Source: Acephala macrosclerotiorum (Eukaryota > Ascomycota > Leotiomycetes > Helotiales > Mollisiaceae). From it: a stretch of 64,000 nt of DNA. Positions 47,591 through 61,374 of this stretch are shown in pieces. The stretch lies in contig MU119383.1 of NCBI GenBank assembly GCA_014904845.1, positions 49,028 through 113,027 of the forward strand, given 5' to 3'. The position numbers and the translations under genes are program-made. The notes under the pieces were generated by a model, which had not been told where the DNA came from, searched no databases, and saw only the letters and a list, made by a program, of their open reading frames with translations. Within the stretch, counting starts at the first letter, position 1, and each line of letters begins with the position of its first letter.

Positions 47591-48561
47591 ATTGCGCTCT
47601 TAGAATTGTTTTTAGAGTATTGTACGTTCGAATAATATCGTTTACTCTATAAAAAGTTTTGTAGTAAGTTTTAATAATTGAGAAAAAAAATTCGAAGATA
47701 TTAATATTATTTTTTTAATTTTCTCGATAAAAATAATAAAAAACACTAACTTTTGAGTTTGTTTTATTTTTAGATCGATTGTATTTTTCTATGAATTAAA
47801 GTTTTCTATTAAATTTATTTTTACAATTTTTTTATACGACTATTTTGATTATTTTTCTTTATTTGCAATGTTTATTAATACTTTTAAAATTTTAATAAAT
47901 CGTTTTTTCGATATTTATATTTCGTTTATTTACAACGCTTTATATAGTTTTCTTTTTATATTTTTGTTTATTTTTTTTTCAAATATTTCTTTTGTTTATT
48001 CTAGAAATATTTCTCTATATTCTATTTATAATTTATAGTTTCGATTATTTTTCGTTTTAAAACTTTGTATTTATTTCAATATATATTGTATCGAATCAAA
48101 GAATAAAAAGAATAATGAAAAAGTTTCTCTTTAATTAAAATCGTACTTTGAGAAAATATAATCGTACTTTTGAAAAGTATTTTATCGAGTCGTATTATAC
48201 TCGATAAACATATTAATTCGATGAGTTTTCGTATCGAATTCGTAAGAATTGTTTTTTTTTTTTTTTTAATATTATTCAACAAATTACAATAAAGTACTCG
48301 TTGTTAATACGCGATAGAGCGTAGAATAAAAAATCAATCAATTTCAAGTCGAAAAAAATAAAGCGAACGTAAAATCGCAATATTTTTTAGAGATTTGATA
48401 ATTTTTTTTAGTACAAGTAAAAACTATTTTCTTTTACATTCAATTGAATTAATAGATTGCGTATAATCTGAACTTTTTTATTCGATCGATTTTATTCAAT
48501 TATTGTTTCTTCGTAAGTAATTTTACTACTTTGTAATCGAACGAATTCAACTATTGATTAG

Positions 48562-48790
48562 TATTAAAACGTTCGAAAACAAATCACGAAATATTAAAAT
48601 TTTAATCTAGTATCAATAATTCAATTTTATTTACTTCTTCTTAAAAGAAGTATCTTTCTACTTATATAATTAAACAAAGTAAACGTAAAATTAAAAAGTG
48701 AACATTAGAGTAACTGTTACTAAAAGTAATAAAGATTATAATTAAAATCATTTAATCGATTATTTAAGCGATTACATGATTGAACCGATA
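48562..48790 (-). repeat. Right LTR (5' LTR in the coding sense), 229 bases
   Basis: Runs from TATTAAAACGTTCGAAAACA to GATTGAACCGATA. It has the same length as the left LTR. Its first bases TATTAAAACG correspond to TGTTGAAACG, two G to A changes that destroyed the canonical TG end. Confidence 0.9.
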
Positions 48791-48795
48791 TATAC
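48791..48795. repeat. Target-site duplication TATAC, right copy
   Basis: Second copy of the five-base target duplication of the copia element, directly after the right LTR. Confidence 0.85.
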
Positions 48796-51700
48796 TATTA
48801 AAACGTACGATTTATATCGTTATAATCTAATTCGATTTCTTTGAATTAATTTTAATAATATAATTGAAATCGAAAAAACGTATATATTTTTATAAATATA
48901 TATTCGTATTACGAAAATTATTACGTAGTTTAAAAAATTAAATTCGATTTTTCGAATTATTTTAATTGAAATTATTATTTATAATTTTAAAAATTAAACT
49001 TTTTATTCGCTATTTAAAATTTCGATTTATTCGTTTAATAATATAAATTATTAAATTTTAATAAATTTATAGAATTATAAAATTAATTCACTTATAAAAA
49101 GTATTTTATTATTAATAAAAAATTTATAATTTTTATTTAAATATTAAAAGTTATTAATTATCGATTTCGTTAAATTTTTTTAAAGTATTATAATTTTTTT
49201 TTTCAATAATATTAATATTTTTATATACGAGAATTTTTAATAATTTCTATTTATTAAAAAGTTAATTATATATAATAAATTGTTTATAATTTCGTAAAAT
49301 AATTTAAAATTTATTTACGATCGTACTACGTACGATTTTTTAGATTAAATCGTTCGTTTTATATAAATAATATATTAAATTGAAAAAAATACGAAATTTT
49401 TATAATTTAAAAAAATATTAATCGAATTACGAGAAAATATATATTTTTTAAAAAGTTTTTAATTTTTAAAATAATGTATTAAATTTAAGTTTTTAAACGA
49501 TATATAAAATATTTTTTAAAATATTTTACGATTTTTCGATACGAATAAAAAAATAAAACGTAAAAACTATAATTGATCTCGAGATTTTAATAATTTAATA
49601 TTAAAAATTCTTTATATTAACGATTTTTTTATTATTATTTTTATCGTTTACAAATATATTGAAAATATATATAATAAATTTATTATTAGTATTAATATAA
49701 AAATTTTAAATTAAATATAAAATTATTAATAATTCAATAAAAATAATAAAAAAATTAATTTAATTAGAAAAATAAATATTAAAATAAAATATATTGTATA
49801 TTATTTTAATTAAAATTAATAATTATAATAATTTGAATTTTAAAAAAAATATTAAAAAAATTAATTTAAAAATCGATTATTAGTTTTCGTTTTTTTTTAT
49901 TATTTACGAGTTTTTTTTCGTTTAAAAATAAATTGTTTTTCGTATTAATTTTTTTGTCGTTTTAATTTATATTATTATAATATATAAGTTTTAAAATTTA
50001 ATATTAAATAAAATTGTTTTCGATTTTAAAAAATTTAATATAACGTTAAATTTATTATATATAGTTTTTTTTCGTATATAAAATATACGTTTTATTATAT
50101 TTTTTTAAAATTGAAATTTCTTTCGATTTAAATAATATAAAAAACAATTTTTTAATATTATTTACTATGAAATAAATTAATTTTAAAGAATTTAATAATT
50201 GTTTTAAAAATTTGAAATCGTATGTAAATTAAATAAAAATTTTTTGTTTATAGTTTTAATATTCGTTCGTTTTTTAAATAAATATTTTATAATTATATTA
50301 AAAGTAATTATAATATTCTTAGTAATATTACTTTTAATAATACTAATATTTTAAACTTTAAAAGTAATTATATACGTATATTATTATTTTTTAATATAAT
50401 AATATATTTAAATTTGAAAAATAAAAAATTATATAAATTATATAATAAATTTATTTTTGATTTTATTTTAATAAAAGTTTTAAAAATTTAAATAAAAATA
50501 AAATGATTTTACGAAGTTTATAAAATAAAAAATAAAATAAAAATAAAAAAAATATAATTTTTTTTTAAATTATTTTTTTTTTTTTGAAAATTTTTATTTT
50601 TTTTTTATAATCTAATAAATATTTTCATTTTACGAAAAATAATTTATTATTTAAATTTTTTTTTTTATAAATAATTTTTTATTTTTTTTTAAATAATAAT
50701 TTTTATTTTATTTTATATTGATTTTATATATAATTATTTTAATTTTATATAAAAAAAAAATTTATTTTTAAAAATAAAAAATAAAAAAATAAAAATTTTA
50801 TAATTTAAAAAAAAAAATTAAAAATAAAATAATTTATTTTTAAAAAAAATATATCGTATTTTAATTAATATTTATTTTCAATTTTTAAAATAATAATATA
50901 TTTAAATTCGAAAATAATAAATTATATAATTATATAATAAATTTATTTTTTATTTTATTTTATTTTTTTTTTTTTGAATTTTTAAATTTTATTTTATTTT
51001 ATATTTTTATTTATAATATAATATATTCTAATTTTACTTTTTTTTAAAAGTTTTATTTTCAATAATATTCGAAATATTAATTTTATTTTTTTTAATAATT
51101 TTATTTTTTTTGTTTTTAATATAAAAACTTATTATTAGAATTATTATTATTATATTCTTTTGTAAAGTTTTATATATAACGTTTTTTAAAATATTCTTTG
51201 GAATTATAAGTATTTTATCGAATAAAATTAAAAAATAAAATAAAATACGATTTTAAAATTTAAATATAAAATAAAATTCGAATAAAAAATAAATTCGAAT
51301 ATAAAGCGATTAATGCAAATAAAACTTTAAATAAATATAAATTAATATATATAATTAAAATATAAAACTTATAAAAATTATAAAAATTAAAAAAAAAAAA
51401 AAAAATTTAAATTTAAATTTTTATTTAAAAATAAAAATTTAAAATTTTTACGATTATAAAAAAAACTTTAAATAATAAACGAAATTTATTTAAAATAAAA
51501 AAAGTTTTTAAATCGTAAATTTTAATAAAAAAAACGATAATATCGAATATTAATAATAAAGAAAAAAATAAAAAATAAAATACTAGTATTAATACAATTA
51601 TATAATTCGTATAACGACGATTAATTCGATTTAATTAATCAATAAAATAATTTGAAAAATTAATTAAACGAAATAAAAATTAATTTAATTCGATCAATAA

Positions 51701-53340
51701 ATAAAATATCTCGAAAAATCGATTAAACGAAAAAAAAAAAATATAATAAAAACTAAATAAAAATATATAGAAATAAAAAACAAAAAATTAATATAATAAA
51801 ATAAATATTAAATTTATCGAAAAAGAGTTTAAATGAAAATTAAAATTATATTTACAATATATATTAAATATTTTAAAACGAATTTAAAAATAATTTATAT
51901 ATTAATAAAAATTAAAAATTATTTTTATTAATATAAAATTTATCGTTATTGAAATAAATTAAATAATTTATAATATATAAATTATTTAATTTCAAATTAA
52001 TAGTTTTTTTTAAAAGAAAAACGAATTTTAATAATAAAATTAAAATCTCGAAAAAAATAAAATTAAAAAATTTTTTAAAAAATTAAAAAATTATAGTGAA
52101 TTCGATAATAAAATTATAAAAACTCGTTAATATTTTATTTTTAATTTAATATAATATAATTAATAACGTTTAAAGTTATTATAAATATTTTTTAAAATTT
52201 TTTATTTTTATTTTAAAATAATTAATATTATTTCAAAGAATTTTATTAAATTCATATAATAAATTATTAAATCGAAAATAATAATTGTAATTATTATTAA
52301 ATCGAGAATAATAATAATAAATATATAAAAAAATAGTAATATATTTTTTATTTTTTATACTTTTTATTTAATTATTAAATTTTATTAAATCGATAATAAT
52401 ACGCGATTGAAAATAAATTTAATTGTAAAAATTTAATATAAATATAAATAACGTATATATTAATACAAAAAAAACTTAAAATAATTTATTTTAAATTAAA
52501 AATTAAACTTTAAATTTAATTTAAATTTAATTTAAATTTAATTTTAAATAAAATTTTTTTTAAATAGAATTTATTTACGATTTAAATATTATATTAAAAA
52601 ATAAAAATAAAAATATTACAAATATATAATAAATATAATAATAAAAAAATATATAGAGAAAAATATAATAAAAAAAATTATTAAATTTATTTAATTATTT
52701 TTTTTTCAAAAATAAATTTTTTTTATATTTATAAAAAGTATTTAATAGTAATTATTTTTTTAATTAATATTATTTAAAAAAATAATAATTACTTTTTTTT
52801 TAAATACTTATAATATTATTTTACTTTGCATTTAAAGTAAACGCGTTAAATAAATTTTAATTATAATATTATATTATTAGTAAAAATTTTAATTATTAAA
52901 CGAATAAAAAAAATATTAATAAAAATATTTAATAAAAAAAATTTACGATTTTGTTTGAAAAAAATTAAATAATAATAATAATATTTGTTTATAAAATATA
53001 AAAATAATAATAATAATAATATGTTTATTAAATATCGATATTATAATATTTATTAAATACAATTTTTATATTTATTAAATATTTAAAATATTATTAAAGT
53101 TTTTTATAATTTTATATATTTAAAAAAAAAATAATTATTGATTAATTTCTTAAATTAAACGTTGTATTTTTATAGATTTTTTTTAAGTTTAAAATTAAAA
53201 AAATTTGTTTTCATAATTTTTTTTTTTTTAAATAAATTAAATTTTAACGTATATTAATAAAAATATAAAAAAATAATAAAAAAATAAATATAATATATTT
53301 ATTAAAATAAAATCGAAATATATTGTAATTATATTAATAT

Positions 53341-53930
53341 ATTTCGAAGTAAAAATAAAATTATATTTTTAAATAATTCGAAAACGATTATAAACGTTAT
53401 TATTAACAATTAAAAATCGAAAATAATTAAATATTAATTTTTTTATTCGATGAAAATAATTATTAAATTTGATTAAATAATTTAAAAACAAAAATAAAAA
53501 AGTATTTCTTAATAAATCGAAATCAATTTTAATGTAAAAAAAAGTAAATAATTAAATTCGATTAATATATTTTAAAGTAAAAATAAAAATATATTTTTTA
53601 ATAATTTGAAAATATTGTAAAATAATTGAAATTTAAAAAAATAATTAATCGTAATTAATATATTTTAAAATAAAAATAAAAACAATTTTTCAATAATTCG
53701 AAAGTAAAATAATTAAAATTCGAGAATAAATAATTAATCGTAATTAGTATATTTCGAAGTAAAAATAAAAATACATTTTTTAATAATTCGAAAATAAAAT
53801 AATTAAAATTTAAAATTAAATAATTAATTGCGATTAATATATTTCGAAGTAAAAGTGAAAATATATTTTTTAATAATTCGAAAGTAAAACGCTCGAAATA
53901 TCGAAAAATAAGAAATTGGAAATTCGAAAA
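53341..53930 (+). repeat. Minisatellite, period about 90 bases
   Basis: The motif ATTTCGAAGTAAAAATAAAA followed by TTTTTTAATAATTCGAAA recurs with starts at 53341, 53569, 53662, 53751 and 53841 (spacings 228, 93, 89 and 90), with a weaker unit near 53473. At least four units align well. Units differ mainly by C/T and G/A, as expected from hypermutation after the array formed. A related partial unit lies near 54205. Confidence 0.75.
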
Positions 53931-55664
53931 TAATTAATTATTAGTTTTTTTAATCGATGAAAATATTTCTATTTTACAATTTTTGTATGTTTATTTTCTA
54001 TCGATTCAATATCGCAATCTTTGATTATATTGTATATCGAAACTTTCGTAATAACGAAACAAATAACGAAATAAATAACAAAGTATAAAATTAATAACGA
54101 TATAAAATAATATCGACGATAATCAATTATTAGTTTTTAAGTTTACGACGAGATCGTTTTATTATAATAAGAGCGAAAAAAAGAAATTATAAACTAGTTA
54201 ATTTATTTCGTAGTAAAAATAAAAATGTATTTATTAATAGTATTTAAAAATTGAAAATTGTTTTTATTTTTATTTCGATTTTATAACCAGCGAATAAAAA
54301 CGGCGATCGACGATAATTAGTTATTAATTTTTAAATTGACGACGAGATTATTTCATTGTAATAAAAATAAAAAAAAAATAAAAAATTTGTATTAATAATA
54401 AAAAAAAGAAAATATAATTTATATTAAAAATAAAACAAAAAAAAAGTAAAAAAATTACAATAATTAAACAATTTATAAAAGATTTTTTTAGTACTACTAA
54501 AAAATATTTATTAACGTAAAATAATTATACAAATATTACAATTAAAACTCGAAATAAAAATAAATAAATAAAATAAATAATTAATAAATTTATTATTATA
54601 AAATGAATAATTAAATAATGAAATAAAAAATTAAATAAAAATATATATATTTAACGAGTAATTAATATAAGTTATTATAATTAAAAAGTAATTTATTTAA
54701 TATTATATAAAAATATAAAATACTCGAATAATAATATTTATTTTTATTTTATACGATAAATATTTTAATAATTAAATATATAAAAAACTCGAAATTAAAA
54801 TATTTAAAAAAGTTTAAATATTAAAAATCGTTTTATTAATTTTTTATATTTATAGTATTAATATTTATAAAATTATATAATTTTTTCAAAAAAAAATTTA
54901 ATAATATTCGAAGATTTTCGAATTTTCAATTAATAATATCGAATTAATTTGCGATTATTTCGTAGTTAAATCGCATTAATAATATCGAGCGTTGCAAATA
55001 TAAGTAGATTTATTTTTTAATTATTGTAATTTAATTTTTTTTTATTTTATTTTTACGATTTTTACAATTTTTACGATTTTAATTATTTTAAATTAATATA
55101 TTGCACGTTATTTAAAATAACGTAAAAATTAAAAAAGTTTTTATATTTAATAAATATTGTATTTATTATACGTCGCTATTATCGTCGCAGTTTTTATTAA
55201 AATGTACTAATATTATAAATATATCGTTTAATAGACTTTTTTAATTAAAACGTATCGAAATTTAAAATAAAAAAAAATTCGAAGCGTGAAATTTTAATAA
55301 ATCAAACAATAATAAATTAAATAAAATATATTAATTAATAAAATATTAATTAAAAAATTCGAATAAATCGATTAAAATTTTAATTAAAAACTATTAAAAA
55401 CTTTATAAAAATTAAATCGACGATTCGAATATATTTATTATATTTGAAATTTTTCGTATTAAATATATAATAATATTTATATTTGTAAAAATCAAACGAT
55501 AATAATAAAATTATACGAATAAACTCGATCGCTTTAATAAATAAATAAAAAAAATAAAAAAATAAATATATTTTGAAAATTTAAAAAATTTCAATTTAAT
55601 AATTGCAAAAGTAATTAAATTAATTTAATAAAAACATTATATTTTATAATCGTTTTAAAGCAAA

Positions 55665-55830
55665 TATTTATTAAAAGTTTTATAGTTTTTCGTAAAAACG
55701 TTTTTACGAAATTTACGAAATAAAATATATATCGAGTAAAAAAAAAAAAAAAACCATTTATTAATTAACTCGTTTACAAATCGGCGAACGATTTTTTTCT
55801 TTTGAAACGAGAAAAATATTTTATTATTTT
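55665..55830 (+). repeat. Repeat family R1, right-end fragment
   Basis: Contains TTTTCGTAAAAACGTTTTTA, then AAATATATATCGAGT, then TTTACAAATCGGCGAACGAT, matching the right end of the 57.5-kb copy (58425-58535). The left part of the family is missing here. Confidence 0.65.
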
Positions 55831-57527
55831 ATTTATATTTTATCGTATTTATTTTATATAAAATATTATTAAAAATAAAAAGAAATTTATTAAAATATAA
55901 AAATCGTTTATGTATTTTAATATTATAATATTTTTTAATAATATTAATATTTAATTTTTTATATTATATTTTTTTTTAATATTTTTTCAATTTAAAAATA
56001 TATACGAATATAATAATTTTTAATAATTTAATATAAATAAATTTTTAAAAAAAAATTAATTATCGTATAAATAAAATTAAAATTTTTAAATTTTTAAAAT
56101 ATATTATTTTACGAATTATTATTTTTATATTTAATTTTTATTTTTATAATTATTATATTAATAAATTTAAAATTTTAACGTTTATAATAATATTATTAAA
56201 ATTTTAAATTATATATATAAAAATAATATAATATTTTATTTTAATATTTAATATTTGATATTTTTTATTTAAATTAATTAATTTAAATAAATTAAAATAT
56301 AATTTAAAAATAATAATAATAAATTTTTTTTAATTAATAATAAAAAATCGATTTTTATAAAATTAATTTTAAATATTATAAAATTTTTAATAATAAAAAC
56401 AAATTAATACGTTTTTTTAAATATTTTATAAAAATTTTAAAAAAAATTATTTTATAAAATTAATAATTTTTAATATTTTTTTTATTATAACGATTTCAAT
56501 ATTTATTAAAATTAAATAATAAATATTATTTTTTTATTATTAATTAATAATTATTATAATAAAATTTAATAATTTTTTTTTTTAAAATTTTTAAAAGCGA
56601 TATTATATTTTTAAAAAAAATTTATAATAAAATTTTATTAATAAAATTATTATTTTTAATATTAAATAATTATTTTATAATTTTATTTTTCGTTTTAAAC
56701 GTTTTATAAAATTTATTATTAAAATTTAATTTGTAAATATTTTTTTTTTATTTTTATTTTTTATTAAAAATTTTTTTATATATTTTAAATTTTATTTTTC
56801 GATTTATTTATTAATAATAAATTAAATAAATTTTTAAATTTTTTATATATTTTTAAAACGTTTATTAAAATTATAATTAATTTTTTTTTTAATTATTTAT
56901 TTTATAATTTAATTATATTAATATAAATTATTTTAAAATATAAATAATTATAAAAATCAATTATAATTTTAAAAATTATAATATTATTAATCGTTTTTTT
57001 AATAATATTATTTATAATTAATTAATTAATTAATAAAAAAATTAATTTTTTTTTTTTATTTATTTAAAATACTCGAAATAATATCGTTCGTTTTATTAAT
57101 CGTTATATATAATATTAATTTTTATTATATTTTTTTAAACGATTAAAAATATATTTTACGAAAATTTAATTAATATAAAATTATATAAAATTTTATATTC
57201 GCTTTTTTTTATATTATTATATTTTTTTTATTTATAATTAAAAAAAAAAATTTCATTTATATTTTTATAAAAAACGAATTAATTTAAATTTTAATTTATA
57301 AAAATTATAATATTATTTAATTTTTAAAATTTTTTTATAATATTAATATTTAAAATAATTTTTAAATTATTAAATAATATAAAAATAAAATTTAATATGA
57401 ATATTTATTAAATTTTTTAAATTTAAATAATATATAAAATCAAAAATTGAAATTTAATAATAAATTATTATTTATATTTAAAATTATTTTTTATATTATA
57501 ATATTTAAATATTTGATTATTTGTTTT

Positions 57528-58545
57528 ATTAATCGTTCGTTTTAAAAACTAATATCAATTTTTATTAAATTACGTATTATTCACGTAATACGAATTATTT
57601 CAATTATAAGCGAAAAGTATTAAATTTAATCGAAGTATTTAAATGTAGTAATTTGATTGATTTATTAAGAATTTCGTAATTACGAGACTTCGAAATAATA
57701 TATAATCGCTTCGATAAAAAATATTAAAATTTTAATAAATATACAATTATAATTATAAGTTATTTATTAATACAAATTATATAAAAATTGTAAATAAATT
57801 GAAATTTAATTAAATATTTTTATATTTCAAGTTTTAAATAATTTTATTAATTCGTTATTACGTAAATTAATAAAATATAATCGTATTTAATTAAAATAAT
57901 AATTATAAAAATTTTAAATACGTTTTTATTTTAAATATTAAAATATTTTTATAATTACGCAATTTTTAAAAAAAGTTTTAAAAAGTTTTTCCTTGGAATT
58001 ATATATTAAAAAAAGTGATTTAAATTAATTAAATCGATTATAATAATTTAATATAAAAAACGAAAATTTTAAAAAATATTTTTCTAGTAATATAAAACTT
58101 TGTAATACGTTTTTATTTTAAATAATAAAAAGTTTATTAGTTTATTAATTTTATCGCTCGATAAAATTTTAAATTATTTTATTTTAATAATTATATTAAT
58201 TTTAAATACTGTGATAAGACTGAGTGATAGTGTTGTCGATCCGTATCGAACTAGTTTAACACGTGATCTAGTCCTGGATATAAGAGATCTAGTATCTTGT
58301 AATCCTAGAAAACAATCGAGCATTTTTTACTTCTTTTATAATACTTATAAAACGTTTAAATTAAAAATTATTAATTTGAAACTTAAAATAAAAATAAATT
58401 ACTAAAATCGAAAACTTTAAAACTTTTCGTAAAAACGTTTTTACGAGATTTACGAAGTAAAATATATATCGAATATTAAAAGAAAAAACTTGTTTATTAA
58501 TTAATTCGTTTGCGAATCGACGAACGAATTTTTTTTTTTAATACG
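57528..58545 (+). repeat. Repeat family R1, copy 3, carrying a ~190-base insertion
   Basis: Starts with TTAATCGTTCGTTTTAAAAA and ends with TTTGCGAATCGACGAACGAA at about 58509-58529. It is the least mutated copy, with several C residues outside CpG, so it is the best guide to the ancestral sequence. Relative to the 11.2-kb copy it holds an insertion at 58155-58344. Confidence 0.7.
58155..58344. mobile_element. Small insertion in repeat R1 with TTAT duplication (solo LTR, SINE or MITE)
   Basis: The 11.2-kb copy reads ATTAATTTTTATAAAACG across this point. Here TTAT (58151-58154), 190 bases, and TTAT (58345-58348) stand in its place. The right two-thirds is much less mutated than its surroundings and contains ACACGTGATCTAGTCCTGG and GGATATAAGAGATCTAGT, with a TATA-like element, so a solo LTR of another element is possible. 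No paired copy is visible in the window. Confidence 0.5.
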
Positions 58546-59639
58546 AAAAAAACATTTTTTTATTAAATTTTCAAATATTTTAAATTATTAATTTTATTAT
58601 ATTATTGTTTTTTTTATATATTTTATTATAATTATAAATAAATATTTTATAAATTTATAATCGATTTTTTTAAAAATTAATTTTTTAATATATATTAAAA
58701 AAAAATTATAAATTAATATTTTTAATATTATTTATTTAATTTTTTTTATTTAATTAATTTTTTAGATATTTAATTAAATAAATTTATATATATTTTTATT
58801 ATTATAAAACTTTTTATAAATTAATTAATAATTTTATATAAAATTTTTATATTTATTTAATAATATTTTTAATTATATTTATAAAAAGTATTTTTTTAAA
58901 TAATTTTTAATATTATATTTTAATAAAAATCGAATTAATATATTATAAAAATCGTATTTTTTTAATTTTTAAAATAATTTTATAATTTTTATATATATTA
59001 TTATATTATTTTAAAAAGAATTATAATATTATTTTTTTTAAATTAAAATATTTTTAAAAATTTTAAAAAAATATTTATAATTTTAATATATATAATTTAT
59101 TAATTTTAATTTTTAAATTATTATTTTTAAATAAAATTTATTTTAAAAATCAATTTTTATTTATATTATTTTTTTATAAAAAGTTTTTATTTTAATTTTT
59201 ATTCGAAATTTTATTTATTTATTCGTTTTAATAAAATAAATTTTTTAAATTAATATTCTTTTTAAATAAAATTTTTTTTAATTGATTTTTTTTAATTAAA
59301 ATTTTTTATTTTAATTTTTTTCTTATTATTTTTTAAAATTCGAAATTTATTTTAATTTTATTATTTTAATTTACAAATTACAATTTTTAAAAAAATTAAA
59401 ATTAAAATATAAAATAATAAAATAATTTTGTTTTTAATATTATAAATTTTTTTTTTTCGTATTAAAATTTTTATATTTATATTTTAATTTTTATTAAAAA
59501 TAAAATTAATTATTATAAACAATTATTTTAAATTTTTTTTTATATTTATTTTAATATTAATTATTTTAAATAATTTAATATATAATTTTTATAAATTAAT
59601 ATTTTTTTATAATTTAATTATTTAATTTCAAATAATATA

Positions 59640-61350
59640 ATTAATAAAAAAATTTAATAATAAATTAATTTGTTTTAATTAATAAATTAAATTTATTTAA
59701 AATAATTTATAATTCGTAAATTATTTAATTAATTAATTTATAATAAATAAAAAAAATTTATATATTAAAAAATACGTAATTAATATTATTTTTAAAATTA
59801 ATTACTTATAAAAATCTTTTAAAAAAATATATAATTTTATTATATTATTATTTATATATAATTTAATATATAAAAATTAATTCAATTTAAAATTTTAAAA
59901 TTTATAATATTTAATATAAAAAAATATAAAAAATTGTAAATTTATTAATATAAATTAATAAATTAAATTTTTATTATTATAATAATTAAATTATTTTATT
60001 TAAAATTTTAAAATATATAAAAATATAATAATTAATTAAAAAAGTATTTTTATTTTATTAATTAATTATTTATATTAATAATTATTTTCGATTTTATAAT
60101 AAATATTATTAAAATATTTTTAAATAATAAAATAAAATAAAATTTGATAATAATATTATATAAATTAAAATAATTATTTTATTTTTAATAAAAAATTTTA
60201 AAATTTTTTTTTTTTAAAATTATTAAAAAAATTAATATAATATAAATAATTATAATATTTATTTAATAATAAAAATAATTTTATTATATTACACATTTTA
60301 TAAATTTAAATATAATTATAAAAAAAATAAAAAAATAATAAATTTATAATAATATTTAATAAAAATATTAAAATTTATTAAAAAAATAAATATATTATAT
60401 TATTTAATTTAATTTAATTTATTATATATATAATTCGAATTTTAAAAAATTAATAATTATATTTTAATTGTATTATATATATAATTAAATCGATTTATAA
60501 ATTAAATTATATAAAAAATTATATATCGTAAATAAAATTTTTAATAAAACGAATTAAAAATATAATTTTTATAAATATTTTAAATTATTTTAAAATTATA
60601 TATTATTTTAAAAAACTTTTAAAAAAATTTAAAATAATATTATTATAAATTTTTTAATATATTTTTAATATTAATTATATTAATTATAATTATATTTTTT
60701 TTATTTGATTTTTTATATATTTATAATTCGTATATTTAATAAAACGTTTTTTTAAAATAATAATATTATAAAAATTTCGAAAATAAAAATTAAAAATATA
60801 AAATTTATACGTAAAAATAATATAATAAATTAATCGAATTTTAAAAATAAAAAATATATAAATTTAAAAAAAATTTATTAATAAAATTAAAAAAAATTAT
60901 ATAAAATAAATAAATAAATATTTTTATATATTAATATATATAATTAAAATATTATAATATTAATTTTAAAAAAATAATTTTAAATTAATTTTATATAAAA
61001 TATATTAAATAAATTTAAAAAAAAAATTAAATAAAATTTATTTTTTAATTTTTTTAATTTATATTTTTATTTTATTATTATTTAAAAAATTTTAATATTC
61101 GTTTTTTTTAATAAACTTTTTATACGATTTTTTATATATAATTTTCAAATTATTATTTTATTTATTTTTTTAATTAATTTATTTAATAAATTTAATATAA
61201 ATTCTTTTTTTAAATATATTTTAATTAAGAAATTGAATATTATATATTAAAATAAAAAAATAAATTCATATTAATTTTTTTTATATTTAATTTTATTTAT
61301 AATTATATATTTTTTTAATTTTGTTTTTTATATATATATATTTTTTTATA
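59640..61350 (+). repeat. Repeat family R3, copy 2
   Basis: Same-orientation partner of 32240-34980, about 1 kb shorter through interior loss. It is followed directly by a copy of R2 (61375-63480), so R3 and R2 may be parts of one larger element. Confidence 0.65.
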
Positions 61351-61374
61351 TTTTAATTTTATTAATATCGTATT

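Larger units (their letters stand above)
42467..48790 (-). mobile_element. Full-length Ty1/copia LTR retrotransposon, hypermutated and dead
   Basis: A 6324-base element bounded by two 229-base direct LTRs and a TATAC duplication. Coding direction is the minus strand, with Gag remnant (about 47580-47250), protease (about 46390-46260), integrase presumably between, reverse transcriptase (about 44650-43800) and RNase H (about 43650-43250). That PR-(IN)-RT-RH order and the domain sequences put it in Ty1/copia. Every domain has stops, typically where relatives have Gln or Trp, as expected from C:G to T:A transitions. LTRs begin TG on the + strand and end TA; both copies have CGATA where a canonical end would be CA, consistent with CpA to TpA change. 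It is nested inside older AT-rich repeat DNA and is less mutated than its surroundings. Confidence 0.9.

Noticed and set aside
53341..53930. CRISPR-like array
   Set aside because: The repeats are contiguous ~90-base units without distinct spacers, and the genome is eukaryotic.
58211..58405. 64-codon open frame at the 58.2-kb insertion
   Set aside because: It crosses the insertion boundary into the host repeat and ends in AT-coded Lys/Ile/Asn. It is open only because the insertion is less mutated.
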